A stretch of DNA of 64,000 nucleotides, from positions 47,016,287-47,080,286 of the forward strand of contig NC_065532.1 of assembly GCF_020184175.1 (NCBI RefSeq). The letters are read 5' to 3'. Source of the DNA: Aphis gossypii (lineage: Eukaryota; Arthropoda; Insecta; Hemiptera; Aphididae). Made by a program: the position numbers and the translations under genes. Positions 15,401-27,300 of the stretch are shown here, one piece after another (positions within the stretch are counted from its first letter, which is position 1; each line of letters opens with the position of its first letter). The notes below the pieces were generated by a model. That model was not told the DNA's origin, did no database searches, and worked only from the letters and a program-made list of their open reading frames with translations.

Positions 15401-16509
15401 ACATTTCAGTTACATCTTGTTTGTCTCTAAAACAAACAACACGACATATATACATTAATGAAAAAAATATATATTAACAATTTTATTTCATATTATCATA
15501 TACCTCTCCCCTTTGTGAATCGCGTAGTATACCTATAAATTATAATATTATATCATATATGTGTAAATCCTAATTATTTTGAACCGTTGAAATAATTCGA
15601 GTGATTGTATATGTTTTTCTACATTTGTCGCTTATTTGACGTCAATTTTAACTGTATATCAAATAGAAATAGTCATTAGAAGGTATACATCATACATGGC
15701 ATTACTTTCGACATTAATGATGATCGTCGTCTACATACTATACTTTGATATACAGATCACAATATGATTATGTTATAGACGAGCAACGAACATTATGTCT
15801 TATATTATATGCGTCTTGATTAAAATAATTATAGTTTGTCCATCGTCTATACAAAAAAAAAACCATCGAATACTTCTTTCTTAATGCGTATATGTCATAT
15901 CATTAGTTATGTATTAATTAATAACTGGTGTTCTATATACGTGTTCAATAAACTACTTACACTGGTTATACTTATACAGTACGATACACAAATCAATTTC
16001 GTAACGCGTAACTTTTTTTTTACGTAGTTATATGTTAACCGCCTAGATATTATTCGTGTAGGCAACTTATCTAACAACATAGTTTTTAACTTGCCTACGA
16101 TACACGTGAATGACCTACGCTTTATAATTATAATAACAGCCCGTTACCTACGCTATTAATTATAAAAATATAATATAAATAATAATTAATAGGTTCGATT
16201 AAATATTGAATCATTATTTGAAAATTGATATAGGTACACACATTTTTCCACCCACGTATTAAATTACGATTTGTAATGGTGCAATTTTATTGTATTTATG
16301 GTCTTGGACTTTCACTAGGAACTATTAATATCTCATTAATACAATACAGAAACAAAAGGAAAAAGCTAAACGAATTACTTAATTTAGTATTCACAATTCA
16401 CATTGAAAACTATGTGAGGTAATTATAATAAGTTTTATTTTGTAACTTAAACTCGAACGAATTTATGAGTTTATTTTAATCAAAAATACAATATTATACA
16501 GTATACGTG
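9473..16509. other. Intergenic sequence without supported genes
   Basis: AT-rich spacer. A possible remnant of a retrotransposon RNase H domain lies at 10468-10509, where one frame reads AVDDLAERAAKNA. It is short and embedded in stop codons. Open frames at 11930-12136 and 13260-13556 resemble no known family and are probably chance. I see no RNA gene or other organised structure apart from poly(A)/poly(T) runs. Confidence 0.55.
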
Positions 16510-17730
16510 AGTTACCCATTTCGCCCACCCACTTTGGCGCTTAGCGGTTCAAAATATTCACCAATAGTTTGCGAGTTCACTTTAAATATTTACGAGTTAG
16601 AAGTTTATGAGCTGTAGCAAAAATAAAAATGGGTGAGCCAACAGTTCACGTTGCCCACTCACGTCTTTACATTTTGTTATAAATTCCGAAATGCATCGAG
16701 GTTTGCGAAAATTCGCAAGTTATGTCTTTACACATTAATTAATTTTTTTACAGATAACTCCTTATAGATCCACATATTTTTAATTAGTTTAACACATTTT
16801 TTTCATTAGTATTTTTAAATTTAAAGTGAATTATCAGAGACAAGGGTGAATGGGCCAAGCGAGACGATAGACGATTTCCCCATAGTCTGTCCTGAGTTTT
16901 ATATTCATGATTGACTAGCTATAAAAAATCAAATTATTTAGTTAAATTTTCTTGGCCTTAAATATTTTGTTCTACCTACCTCCATCCTGAGTTCAAAAAT
17001 CTGAATTTTATTACTTTTCTTTTAGATTTATAGAAATATAACTTTAAACTTGGAACTGATATCAAATGTTAAAGTATCATTTACGATTTTCCGACAATTG
17101 GTGTGGCCAGTTTCAATGTTTTAAGGCAGCCAATCCTGGGAGTAATAATTAATTTTTGTTGTGGGACATTTTGCTGTTTATATTAGACTACCTAAAAAAA
17201 TAGATAATTGTTTTCATTTTAAAATGTAAAAGTATAAAAAATCAATATTTTATTATTATTGTTTTGCTAAATAACTTATAATTGACGCAAAATAATGGCA
17301 AATACTAAAATGTTGGTGTATATTTCGAAATTTTAAAGTGACATTGATGAGCTTGGTGAATTTGGCCCACTCATCAATATTTCACAAAAGGTTTACTCGC
17401 TAATTCTCGCGAATAACACACAATCTTTTGATACGAGTTTCAAAGTTATAACATAACATGGAAGGGCTAACTTCACGATAAAAATGTGGGTTTTGTGGGT
17501 TAAAGGTTGAATTACGAATTCTCGCAAATCTCGATAAATAAATTTAGAAATTTTAATGTGGTGTCATGGGTGGGCTACGTGAACTTGGTCCACCCATTCT
17601 TATTTTGTTTGAAGATCATAAACTGATAACTCACAAATTCTTAAAGTGAACACTCAAATTGTATTACATGAACGAACTATTGGTGAAGATTTTAAGTCAC
17701 CACACCCAATGTGGATGGATTAATTTCAGG
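16510..17730. mobile_element. Long-inverted-repeat element, about 1.2 kb
   Basis: The left arm (about 16510-16745) is an imperfect reverse complement of the right arm (about 17490-17730). Landmarks on the left are TTCACCAATAG near 16557, AATGGGTGAGCCAA near 16628 and TTCACGTTGCCCAC near 16645. Each reappears inverted on the right, as CTATTGGTGAAG, TTGGTCCACCCATT and GGGCTACGTGAAC. A further related motif occurs inside at about 17340-17460 (TTGGCCCACTCATC), so the arms themselves contain internal repetition. No transposase frame is visible. It is best read as a decayed non-autonomous DNA element or a pair of inverted repeat copies. Exact ends and target-site duplications could not be fixed. 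Confidence 0.7.
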
Positions 17731-20700
17731 AACGTAATATAATAGACGACCCAAAAAGTAAAATTATTTACGTTTCGAAATGCTATTAAAAATAAGAAAA
17801 TGTTTATTTATTAATATTCCTAGATTTTAGATTGTAGGTACTAGTGGTTACGTCGGATCGTCTTTGATTGGTACTACGATAACAATTATAATTACGACTG
17901 TCTGTGGCATGAAAATCTCGTTCGTTTGGAAAATTCAGTCCGTTCAATTTTACCGTTATGACAGTATTGTGTTGAACACGTATGCGTAATAAATAAATAA
18001 TAAATTGAGTCAAAAACGAAGTGAACCAGTTGGTACTAGTAACTAGTAATACTTTACTCAACTATATCAGTATTAAACTGAAAATTATAATAATTATTTG
18101 TGTGGAAGGAAAGTAGAAAAAATTTTAAGCCCCTCCCCCCCCCCCCCAAACAAAAATCTTGGGTGCGCGTCTGACTATGTGATTAAAATTAAAATATTTT
18201 TATGTTAATTTAGCACTCTGTTTTTCTATATGATAATATTATTTGTCTTATGTATATTATTAACTCTGTTGTATTCTAACTACTTACCGTATTTGTTGTA
18301 ATAAGTAAAATTATATTTTAACGTTCATGAAACAATAATAATAGTTACTGATAACATTGAAAAATTATCTTTCAAAATACTAAGTATAATATAATCGAGT
18401 TTAAAAGTGATTTTGTTAAATACCATAAAAAAATGTTTAGGATAGAAAAAATATCAATCTAAGTACCCCAATAAGTTTCAAACAAATTCTAAATTTGCCT
18501 AATTAGACCTTTATTTTACATCACAACAAGATACAAGTCGACAATCCACAAAATATAAAAATCGTTGCTTATATAATTTTAAAATATTTCAAAAGATATA
18601 TTTTTATTTTATGACCGTATTATGAAATAAAAATGATGATTTCTTTTCTAAATAATAAATGTAAACAAATTAATAAATTAGGTGGCTCTATAAAACAACA
18701 ATAATAAAAACTTCAATATTTTAATGTTTTAATTATTGAATCGTAGCCTGAAGCATATCCGCAATAAACAACTTTGGATTGTTAAAAATTATTTCCATTC
18801 GAGAGAGATTTATTTTGACAGAAATTTAGTAGAAAGTTTAACTCATTTATATTCAATATTAAATTTTAAAATACTATCCAACAATTAAAAAAATACACTT
18901 ATATAGTCTAAACCAAACGTTGAAAATAGTATTAAATAGGTACCTACGTTTGTGTCATGTTTCGAGTTTGGAATTCAAATTAATTGTATATAATTATTAT
19001 AAAACGAGTAATTTTAAATGAACACTTTACAAAATAAAATAAAATTGAGTGCTCTAATCAAGTGACTTAAACCGTGTCATTAATATATTATTATACATTT
19101 CTATTTTCTACGCATCATATATGTATAGAAAGTCATCGGAAGTCATAAATTTATAATAAGAGAGTTTAATATTATTCTATATTTCTGTATGGTTTAAAAA
19201 ATATTCTATTTTTACCAGATTTCAGCATTCCAGAGACATATAATAGATACGATATACGTATATATGATGTGCTCTGAGATTATCAATCTTGCAATTTAAT
19301 TTAAACATTAACTAATAAATTTTATAATAGTTAACATTTAAACAAACAAATACTATTATCGTGCGCACGATAACCATGATGCGTATAACGCTTTCTCTAA
19401 TTTTATGATTCTCGAGATGAACCACCACGGATCTTACAAAAACATAAAGATTTATAATTTATAATACAATATACATTTAGAAGTTACAATGTGTAAATCA
19501 AATATTATGTTACGACTGGAGCAAATGAAAATGATTCATTTCAAAATTGTTGATGATGTCCATAATCTCATTTTACTCAGGTATTACGTTTTCATAACTC
19601 AATAAAATATTTATGAATACAATTGGTATATTTTTAATTTTCTCAAATAAACTCCGTGTAAAAAATATAGATAAAATATACATAAAAGTTGTTTTTTTTT
19701 TACAGACGAACCATCGTTTTATTTTTAATTAAGCATCTACCACCGACCAGGGCAAATACTCATTTTACGAACATGCAACAAAGTAATAATTAAAACGAGT
19801 ATTTAAATTTAAACTTCACTTCTAATAATTGATAGGAAATCGTAACATTTTTTTGTAACCACTAACCGTTCTTGATGTTAACAACAAGCTCATTCACGTA
19901 AGTTATTCATTGTAACGATTCACATCAATTAAAATTATATCTTTAATATTATTCACAAATCTACGACATTATGACGTTATATGATTTTGCTACATCAATA
20001 ATTAGCCAGTAATCATACTTTCATATCAAAGACCTGCAAGGGTGTGATAAAATATATAATTTATAGCTAATTTGATCGAATATCGATGATTGGATTGATA
20101 TATATCAGTGTGCACAATGTAAAAATTCGTAACAAAATATTGTTATTTTACTTATATAATATTCTATATAATAATTATATTCTTTTATGTATGTATGTGT
20201 ATAAAATCGCGTATAAGTAAAAAAAAAGATTCAGAGTAGGTAGTAAACATCATCCTATTCTGGTTAAGGTCTTGACTAACCTATCTTAAAGTCGTAGCGG
20301 GTTATATAATTATTAAATATACACACAGAGTCTTATAATATATATATTCTATTATCGCATGTCACACGGAAAATCCACATCATGTAACCAACACATATAG
20401 GTAAGTACGTGTCAACATTTGAAATGTGTCTAGTACGCGCGTCTCACGCGGACATATAACAACGACAACAAACGGTTCAATCGCTCAGATCACACTACAC
20501 ACATTATTATTGGCATGTGGCACTGCTGTGGCGCATCGTCACACGAAAGTGAAATCTTCCGTGACCAGAATTGAACGGTTTTCGTCCTTTAAATAGGTGT
20601 GCAATGTGTTCCGATGTGAGTAATAAATACTGTAATATATATAATATTATATATGTATCATATCGATATAATAAAATACACGATGGATACGATTTACGTT

Positions 20701-21592
20701 AACACACACGCACAATACGCGATTTCGATAATTACGTAAAAAATAAAATCTTTATAATACGCACAGTATATTATATTTTGTATGCGAGCTCGCGTGTGTG
20801 TGTGTCCGTCTATTTGTAAACGAAAACACAGACGACAGAACCCATCGGACGCCGTGCCGGGTATCGATGGAGAGAGTTTACGGTTTCGTCGTATTTCCTG
20901 AAAACGACACAAATCGTCCTTTTGGTGGCGTTAGTCCTCACGAGATTCGAGATTTTTGTATTTTATTTTTACACGCTCACCGCTTAAAACGTACCCGCGT
21001 TTTAATGTGCATAATAAACGTGATAAACATGTGAACGTGTGATATACTCAGGTGTATTTTATTGTCCTAAAGCGTTGCCGCCGAGCGCGCTCACTCGTGC
21101 CGTTTAAACGGTTTTACGTAATATTTTTCGTTTGGACTGGTTTGTTCGGATGTTATAGTTTCATTTCGCTTTTCGCCGCCGCCTCCGCTCTCTCGGATTT
21201 GACGAAATTCACCGCCGCCGGACTTGAGAACAATGATAGATATTATAATATCATATTAACGTAAAACGGTTGGAACCGCGTGGTGGCGGCGGCGGCGGAG
21301 AAGATCCGGACGAAACAATTGTCCGAGCGGAGACAGAACTACATTAGTAATAATTATAGTCGAACTTTTCCTGCGTTAAGACTACGCGGTAAACGGTAAT
21401 TATAATACGGTTTAAACGCCGCGTATCAGCCATCCGACTGCGTTTTGATGTGCACGTCCGGCCGGAAGTCAATGTTATGTAAATCATAATCTCTTGTATA
21501 CTATGTATAATAAATCAACGCTAGGCTGTAGCCTAAGTCAGCATAGCTATAGGTATGGATTACGCATTAGCCGTGTCCGTGTACATAATATA
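17731..21592. other. Intergenic sequence with a CpG-rich block
   Basis: No gene can be supported. Positions 20400-21500 are clearly richer in CpG, with GCCGCCGCC-type runs near 21175-21230 and GGCGGCGGCGGAG near 21285-21300. The open frames there (a 54-codon ATG frame from 20868, another at 21052-21264) resemble nothing I know. The block looks like a promoter or 5' noncoding exon region whose coding exons are not visible here. A perfect 18-bp palindrome, TTATCGTGCGCACGATAA, is at 19356-19373. Confidence 0.5.
18128..18175 (-). mobile_element. Transposon terminus with C-tract
   Basis: On the minus strand this reads CAGACGCGCACCCAAGATTT followed by TTGTTTGGGG and a long G tract (a run of C on the plus strand, 18130-18147). 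A matching terminus, CAGGCGCGTAATCAGGATTT then TTCTTTGGGG, is at 49949-49982, also minus. Shared sequence at two loci is the mark of a dispersed repeat end. The rest of the element cannot be delimited. Confidence 0.55.
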
Positions 21593-21850
21593 CAGGGCGA
21601 TTCATCGAGCATACTCACCCCCCCCCCCAATTTTTAACAACAGATTTATGTATATGCAAGAATATAATATGCTTGTATTGATCAATAACCAGTAACCACT
21701 ATGTAGGAAAGCATTTTATATTTTAAGTGAAAAGTAACTGAATTTTAGGTGAACGAAATAAATGGAACCAAAATTTTAAGGGGTAAGAGTTTTCCTTATC
21801 ACTCCATTCTTTTATCTTAATGAAAATGCTTATATATTGTAATAATAGCT
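21593..21850. mobile_element. Fragment of TIR element (left end)
   Basis: It begins CAGGGCGATTCATCGAGCAT at 21593, followed by ACTCAC and a poly-C run (about 21618-21628). The same opening, with changes, occurs at the left end of the 31.57-32.18 kb element (GTGATTCATCAAACATTCTC) and inverted at that element's right end. A matching right end was not found here, so the element is truncated or too diverged. The right boundary given is approximate. Confidence 0.5.
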
Positions 21851-22339
21851 ACTTCTCATAATTAAGTAATATTAAAAAGAGTGCCGAGTAGTATCATCAT
21901 AATCCAGAAGCCTTAATAAATACACCATACAATTATATAAACAATCGCACGAATGTTTATATTATATGATTATATATTATATTGTTATGACTTAGCCTTT
22001 ATCTAAAATAAACAATATCCTATCAAACAATACCCATCGACCATCGGGCTCTTGCACACGACCACAGTCTCCCTGCGTGCGCCTTTGGTGGTGGTCATGC
22101 GCTAAGGGCTAAATAGTATATGTCACCAAATATTATTTTTTTTTTGTTCTAAATAATAAAAGTGTTGTCTCAATATCAATTAAATATTACTTGATTAATA
22201 TTACATCTATCTCTTATTCTTGCATTCATCGAATACCTGACAAGTCAAACCTGACAACCAAATAAGGGTAAGTTAATTTACTATATAATAAAATCCTTAT
22301 ATGCATATATGCGTAATCGTGTGTGTGCACATATACATA

Positions 22340-22795
22340 TAAGCGAGGCTGGCATTAACGAATTAAAAATTAAAATTAAGTTAATTAACTCGTTATTTTT
22401 TTTTTAAATTAACTTTTAACTTAATAAGTTACTTTTTTAAAATTAACATATTGTTAACTTCAAGTTAATTTTATTCAAAAGTATCTAAATTATTAAGTTT
22501 ATTTTCATCAAAGAATAATGCAAATTTTTGAATGAGGTTTTTTGATAGCTAGTGTTATTAATACTTTGTTGCATCATTTTAAAATTCTCTAGTCATTTTT
22601 TTGAGCGTTAAGAAAAACTATCTAATAAACTATATTATGTGTCTAGAATTTTTTATTTTGCAAATTAGAAAATTTTAACTTTAAACTTAGTCAAGTTGAT
22701 TTTTTTTCAAAGTTAACTTTTAACTTGACTTTATTATTTTAAAATAACTTAACTTAATAGGTTAAAAAAATTTTTTTAACATGCCTTGCATATAA
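22340..22795. repeat. TTAACTTTTAACTT-rich imperfect inverted repeat
   Basis: The words TTAACTTTTAACTT and AAGTTAAAAGTTAA recur at both ends of this block (about 22400-22435 and 22710-22760), in opposite orientation. The outermost sequences (AGGCTGGCATTAAC at about 22346 and AACATGCCT at about 22780) are roughly complementary. This fits a decayed MITE-like element. No protein frame is present. Confidence 0.45.
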
Positions 22796-22859
22796 GAGGG
22801 TAGTAATCCAGAGCGTATACGCAATATATATGAATAGCCCCAGAACTTGATGCATTTAC

Positions 22860-24300
22860 ATCTTTTTTTCTGCAGCTCACATTCAAGGCTCGTCTATACA
22901 AAAATTTGATTCATGAAGTATAGAATTTAATGGTACAATTTTTATTTTGCATTTTTTTGAATTTCTAGAGGATTTTATTCATTTTTGTACATTTTAGATT
23001 CTGAACGGAGTGATGAATGTATTGATTTTACAATGATGTGTTTTTTTTTTTTTTTGTTTTGTTTTGTGTCTGTGCACAGCATAACTAAAAAAAAAAAAAA
23101 AACACATCATTGTAAAATCAATACATTCATCACTTCGTTCAGAATCTAAAATGTTTGTATAGGTAACCTCTCCGTAAACAGTTAAACTTTTAAAGAATTT
23201 TGAGTTTTTTTAATTGAAATTTTCAATTTTTCTAAGTATTTTTTTTTTAAATAGCGATAAAATTTTTTTGGCTGACCAGAAAATTTTGAAAATTTAATAC
23301 AAGGTTTCTTATAAGTTGTTCTTAAAGTGATAAAAAAAAATCCGAAATCGTTAGTCACAATTTTTTTTTATAAGTACTTAAAGTTCGAATTTATACGAAA
23401 TATGTCAAAATTGCGAAAATTTGCAAGTAATTTTGTGGTTGGAAAATCGTAAAAATTTTTTCTTTTTTAACTAAGTTTTGAAAATTTAGTACAAGGTTCT
23501 CCATAAATTTTTCTCCAAATATCTGTAAAAAAAACTCTACCGGATTCAGACAAAAAATTTTTATGAGTGTTTGAAATTTAAAGTTTTACAAAACCGCGTT
23601 AAATAACGGTTTAGCCTCAAACGATTTTTGATATTTATTGTTATTCAAATAGTATAAGTCATAAATACTTAAAAATTTTACCAGTTATTTAGATTGGCAT
23701 TTTCCTTACATGATTTAATTTTCAAAATATTTTGAGTTTTTTTGAGCTATTTATAGACAACTGAAATTTTCAATTTTTCTGAAATTTTTTTTTTGAAGTG
23801 TTGATAAAATTTTTTTGGCCCTATCAAAAGACTTGAAAATTTTATACAAAGTTCCTCATATGTTATTCTTATAGTGATTAAAAAATTATAAGAATACATA
23901 GGCACAATTTTTTTTTATTAGCATTTGAAGTTCAAATTTTGACGAAAATTCGTCAAAATTATGAATATTTGCAAATTATTTTGTAGGTATAATTCATAAA
24001 AAAGGTTTGTATAGGTAGCTAAGAGTTGAAAATTTAATACAAGATTTTTCATAAGTTTAGCTTACAATAATTATAAAAGAACTTAAATGTTGGTGTATTC
24101 AGGCCATTAAAACATAAACCACCTTTTTCACCAACCACTGGAAATTATATCCTAGGCTGACAAATTATCTTCGTTTAGAATCGTTTTTTGTGTACAATGA
24201 TACCTATCATTGAATTCAAATTTAACCTACCCTAGTCCGAGGTCAACCTCACCCCCTAATGTACAACAGAACGGTACCCACTTGCCCACTTTTTTTACAT
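22860..24300 (+). mobile_element. Dispersed repeat element with foldback end
   Basis: The element includes the near-perfect foldback at 22989-23154. It then has two diverged direct copies of a roughly 530-bp unit: GAATTTTGAGTTTTTTT at 23195 and TATTTTGAGTTTTTTTGAG at 23728. Each is followed by matching TTGAAATTTTCAATTTTTC, GATAAAATTTTTTTGG and CACAATTTTTTTTTA landmarks. Part of it (about 23637-23830, containing CCAGTTATTTAGATTGGCAT) recurs in reverse complement at 62690-62925, so it is a dispersed family. No transposase or reverse transcriptase frame is visible. Boundaries are approximate. Confidence 0.65.
22989..23154. repeat. Near-perfect foldback hairpin
   Basis: The left arm (22989 to about 23055) and right arm (about 23085-23154) are inverted copies. 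Over roughly the first 60 bp I see one mismatch, CTGAACGGAGTG versus CTGAACGAAGTG. The loop holds TTTTGTTTTGTGTCTGTGCACAGCATAACT-like sequence between T and A runs. The transcript would fold into a long duplex. Confidence 0.95.
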
Positions 24301-27300
24301 ATATTTGCATTTTTCTTGTTGAAAATTACATTTTATTATAGCACGTGTAGTTTCCATTAACTTGTCGATTATTAACGTTCATTATCTTTATCTTTTGTTT
24401 TCGCGATCTACGATTATTCAATAAACTGTAGGCTGATACTATTTTAGGTCCGGGACACACATGTGTTTAATATCGGTTATTGCAATCGACATAAACCCAT
24501 GTTTGATATAATTTCATGTCTCCGTTCCCAATTTAATTTGAGTTCGACATCATTATTAGTTTGATAGTATCTACTGTACCTAGGTATAAAGTATAAAGTT
24601 CTATGTTGTAATTTTTATTAATTTTTTACGTAAATTTTTAACTATACAAAGTAGGTACCTAATATAAAAAAAAATTAATTGGAGTCCATAATATATAGTT
24701 ATATTGAATTAATTTATAGTTATAATTTGTATCAAAACAATATTTTTCAATTTTTACAGTAAAATATATATTTTCTAGGGTCATTTTTTGTAACATTTTA
24801 ATGTAATTTTATGCATTATATTTTTTTAGATCATCAAGTTTCGGGCCCTATATAGTATATACATATATGAATAATCGATCACATAGGTATAAGTGAAAAG
24901 AAGATAAATATAGATAGGTATATATTGCGCGAGCGTGTCTATTACCCTTTACTACAATATCCCGAATTTACTTGTATAAATCAATTATACAATTCAAAAT
25001 TCTTATAAAAATATTCTGTTTCAGGTCGCTTCTAAAAAATCACAAGACGATTATGGCGTTTGTCAAAAAATATAAGAGTAGCTAAATAAGGTAACATTAT
25101 AAAATTGTGTGTTTGTAATATGTATCTTAAAATGATTTTATCATCTATAAAAGATAATATTAATTGTCGAAATATATAATTGGATTTTAAGTTTTTAACT
25201 GCAGTTAAAAGACTCGCATCATACGCGAAACAATACAATTTTATACTGCCTATACGTATACTATTTTTTTTCCTAACGATTCGCACTAGTGGAGATTCTT
25301 CATAAAATTACAATAATATTATAAACTTGTATAGTTGTACACACAACCGTTTTTATGATCCGTTTATTATAGTTCTGACTTGCTAGTGTTGACCTAGGAC
25401 ACGCGCATAATCCCTCGTATAATTATATATATGAATATACGTTATTAAATATTCATTATATTATGCGAAAACATTATTTACGACGCGTTTACAGCTGTTA
25501 TAATAATTTCTAATTTGTTCTTCTTTTTGTATAATGTATACCAACGCCGTCTTCTTCCGTAGTTATATATATAGTGTTAATCTTTATTATAGCATTGCTT
25601 CAACACTATTCGCTATACCGATTTCTCTAGCTCACGGGTGCCTGAACCCATATATTATTCCAAATTACTATCAACATAAAATATCCGACAAACATAAATT
25701 TATGACTTAAACGTATTTATAATATGTTTTAGCTTTTAAAAGTACAATTTCTATAAAATCTCGAGAAAACGCTTAAATAATAATAAAACCAAGTTTTCCT
25801 GCAATATCCATTGTCTACATAGATTTTTCAACATCGTAACTCATATTATTATGAAACAATATTTGTTTTACGTATAATATGTTTAACCAACAGTATTATA
25901 GGTATATATATCATACATCTAACTACAAAAACTATTTACTTTTCCTTAATATATTTATAATACATATGTGTGTGATGTGTGTACATATATTCAGTTATTC
26001 CTGTCTAATTAACTTATTAGCTAATATTTACAGTCGGAACAATTTATGAAATCAAATGTACACGAGTAATTAAATCTGCAAAATATTAATAAGTATTATC
26101 ATAAAACAAAATTTATTAATTTAGTATAAACAGATTACGTATTTTAGGTACATGGACACCGTATGCGAAAAGAAGAACCTAGGTTCACTGTGTCTAACCT
26201 GTGGGGATCTACTTACAATCAAACACCTCTTTGTTCACTGTCGTAAACCATTTGGAAACCAAAAGTAACCAATAGGAATTTCAGACAACCTCTTTAAAGG
26301 TAACAGCGAAATAAAATTATTTTATTTCTTAAACTCATCGTATAACTCAATCTAAGAAATCCAATTTATTTGTTCTTATGTAGTTATAATTGTTCATTAT
26401 TTTTGTAAGCTAATAACTTAATTTATTGATGCTGTACCAAGAAAACAAATAAAAAATAATAAGTGATTAATTTTTTTATACTCATGTGATTGCCTAAGAT
26501 TTCAGTTACATCAACGCGAGACAAGTCAATAATATTATCATTATTGTAATAGCAAAGTATATTGTTGTGTTCGAGAAATCGAACGTCCTTCCTATACGTG
26601 CGCACATAAACTGCGCTTCCCGGAATCTCGTTTCCGGTATTTTCCCTTTGACTCGGCCGCAACACTACAATTTAGTAATCCAGAAATCCAGTGCCGCCCA
26701 GCCGAGAATCGTATAATAGAATATTATAGGTATTTATATCAACAATATTATTATGTATCAATGAAAGTCTTTCTGTACAAAGCCACGGTTCGCACGTAGT
26801 ATTGATACGTGTATAATATGATGTGCATGTATAAAACATTATGCTGTGTGTGTCCAATTATATTATTGTTGTCATCGTCGTTATTACTCAGTGTGATGTT
26901 TTTTACCGGTAGAAAAAAATCTTATTTTTTCCATACGATGTATTTACAGTCGTATTGTATTATATTACAATTACGTACAATAAACATCCTATAAAAAATA
27001 TCGCAGAAAGGAACGTTAATTCTTATCGTATTTAATACTTTATAGTGTAATATATTAAACTAACAAAACTTATTCACTCACTAGTCTTATTGTATTGTCG
27101 AATCTCGAACAAGACGAATTAAAATTTTCAACTGATCGTGACGGTGATGTATTATTTGAAAAATAACTATTTATGCCCAAAATTAAAACAATTTATAAAA
27201 AAAAATATATATATTATCATGAGGTCAACATTGATCACTGTATAAAATGGAACTGGGAGTCGTCTTAATAATTTTTATTTTTTAATAGATACAAATCAAA

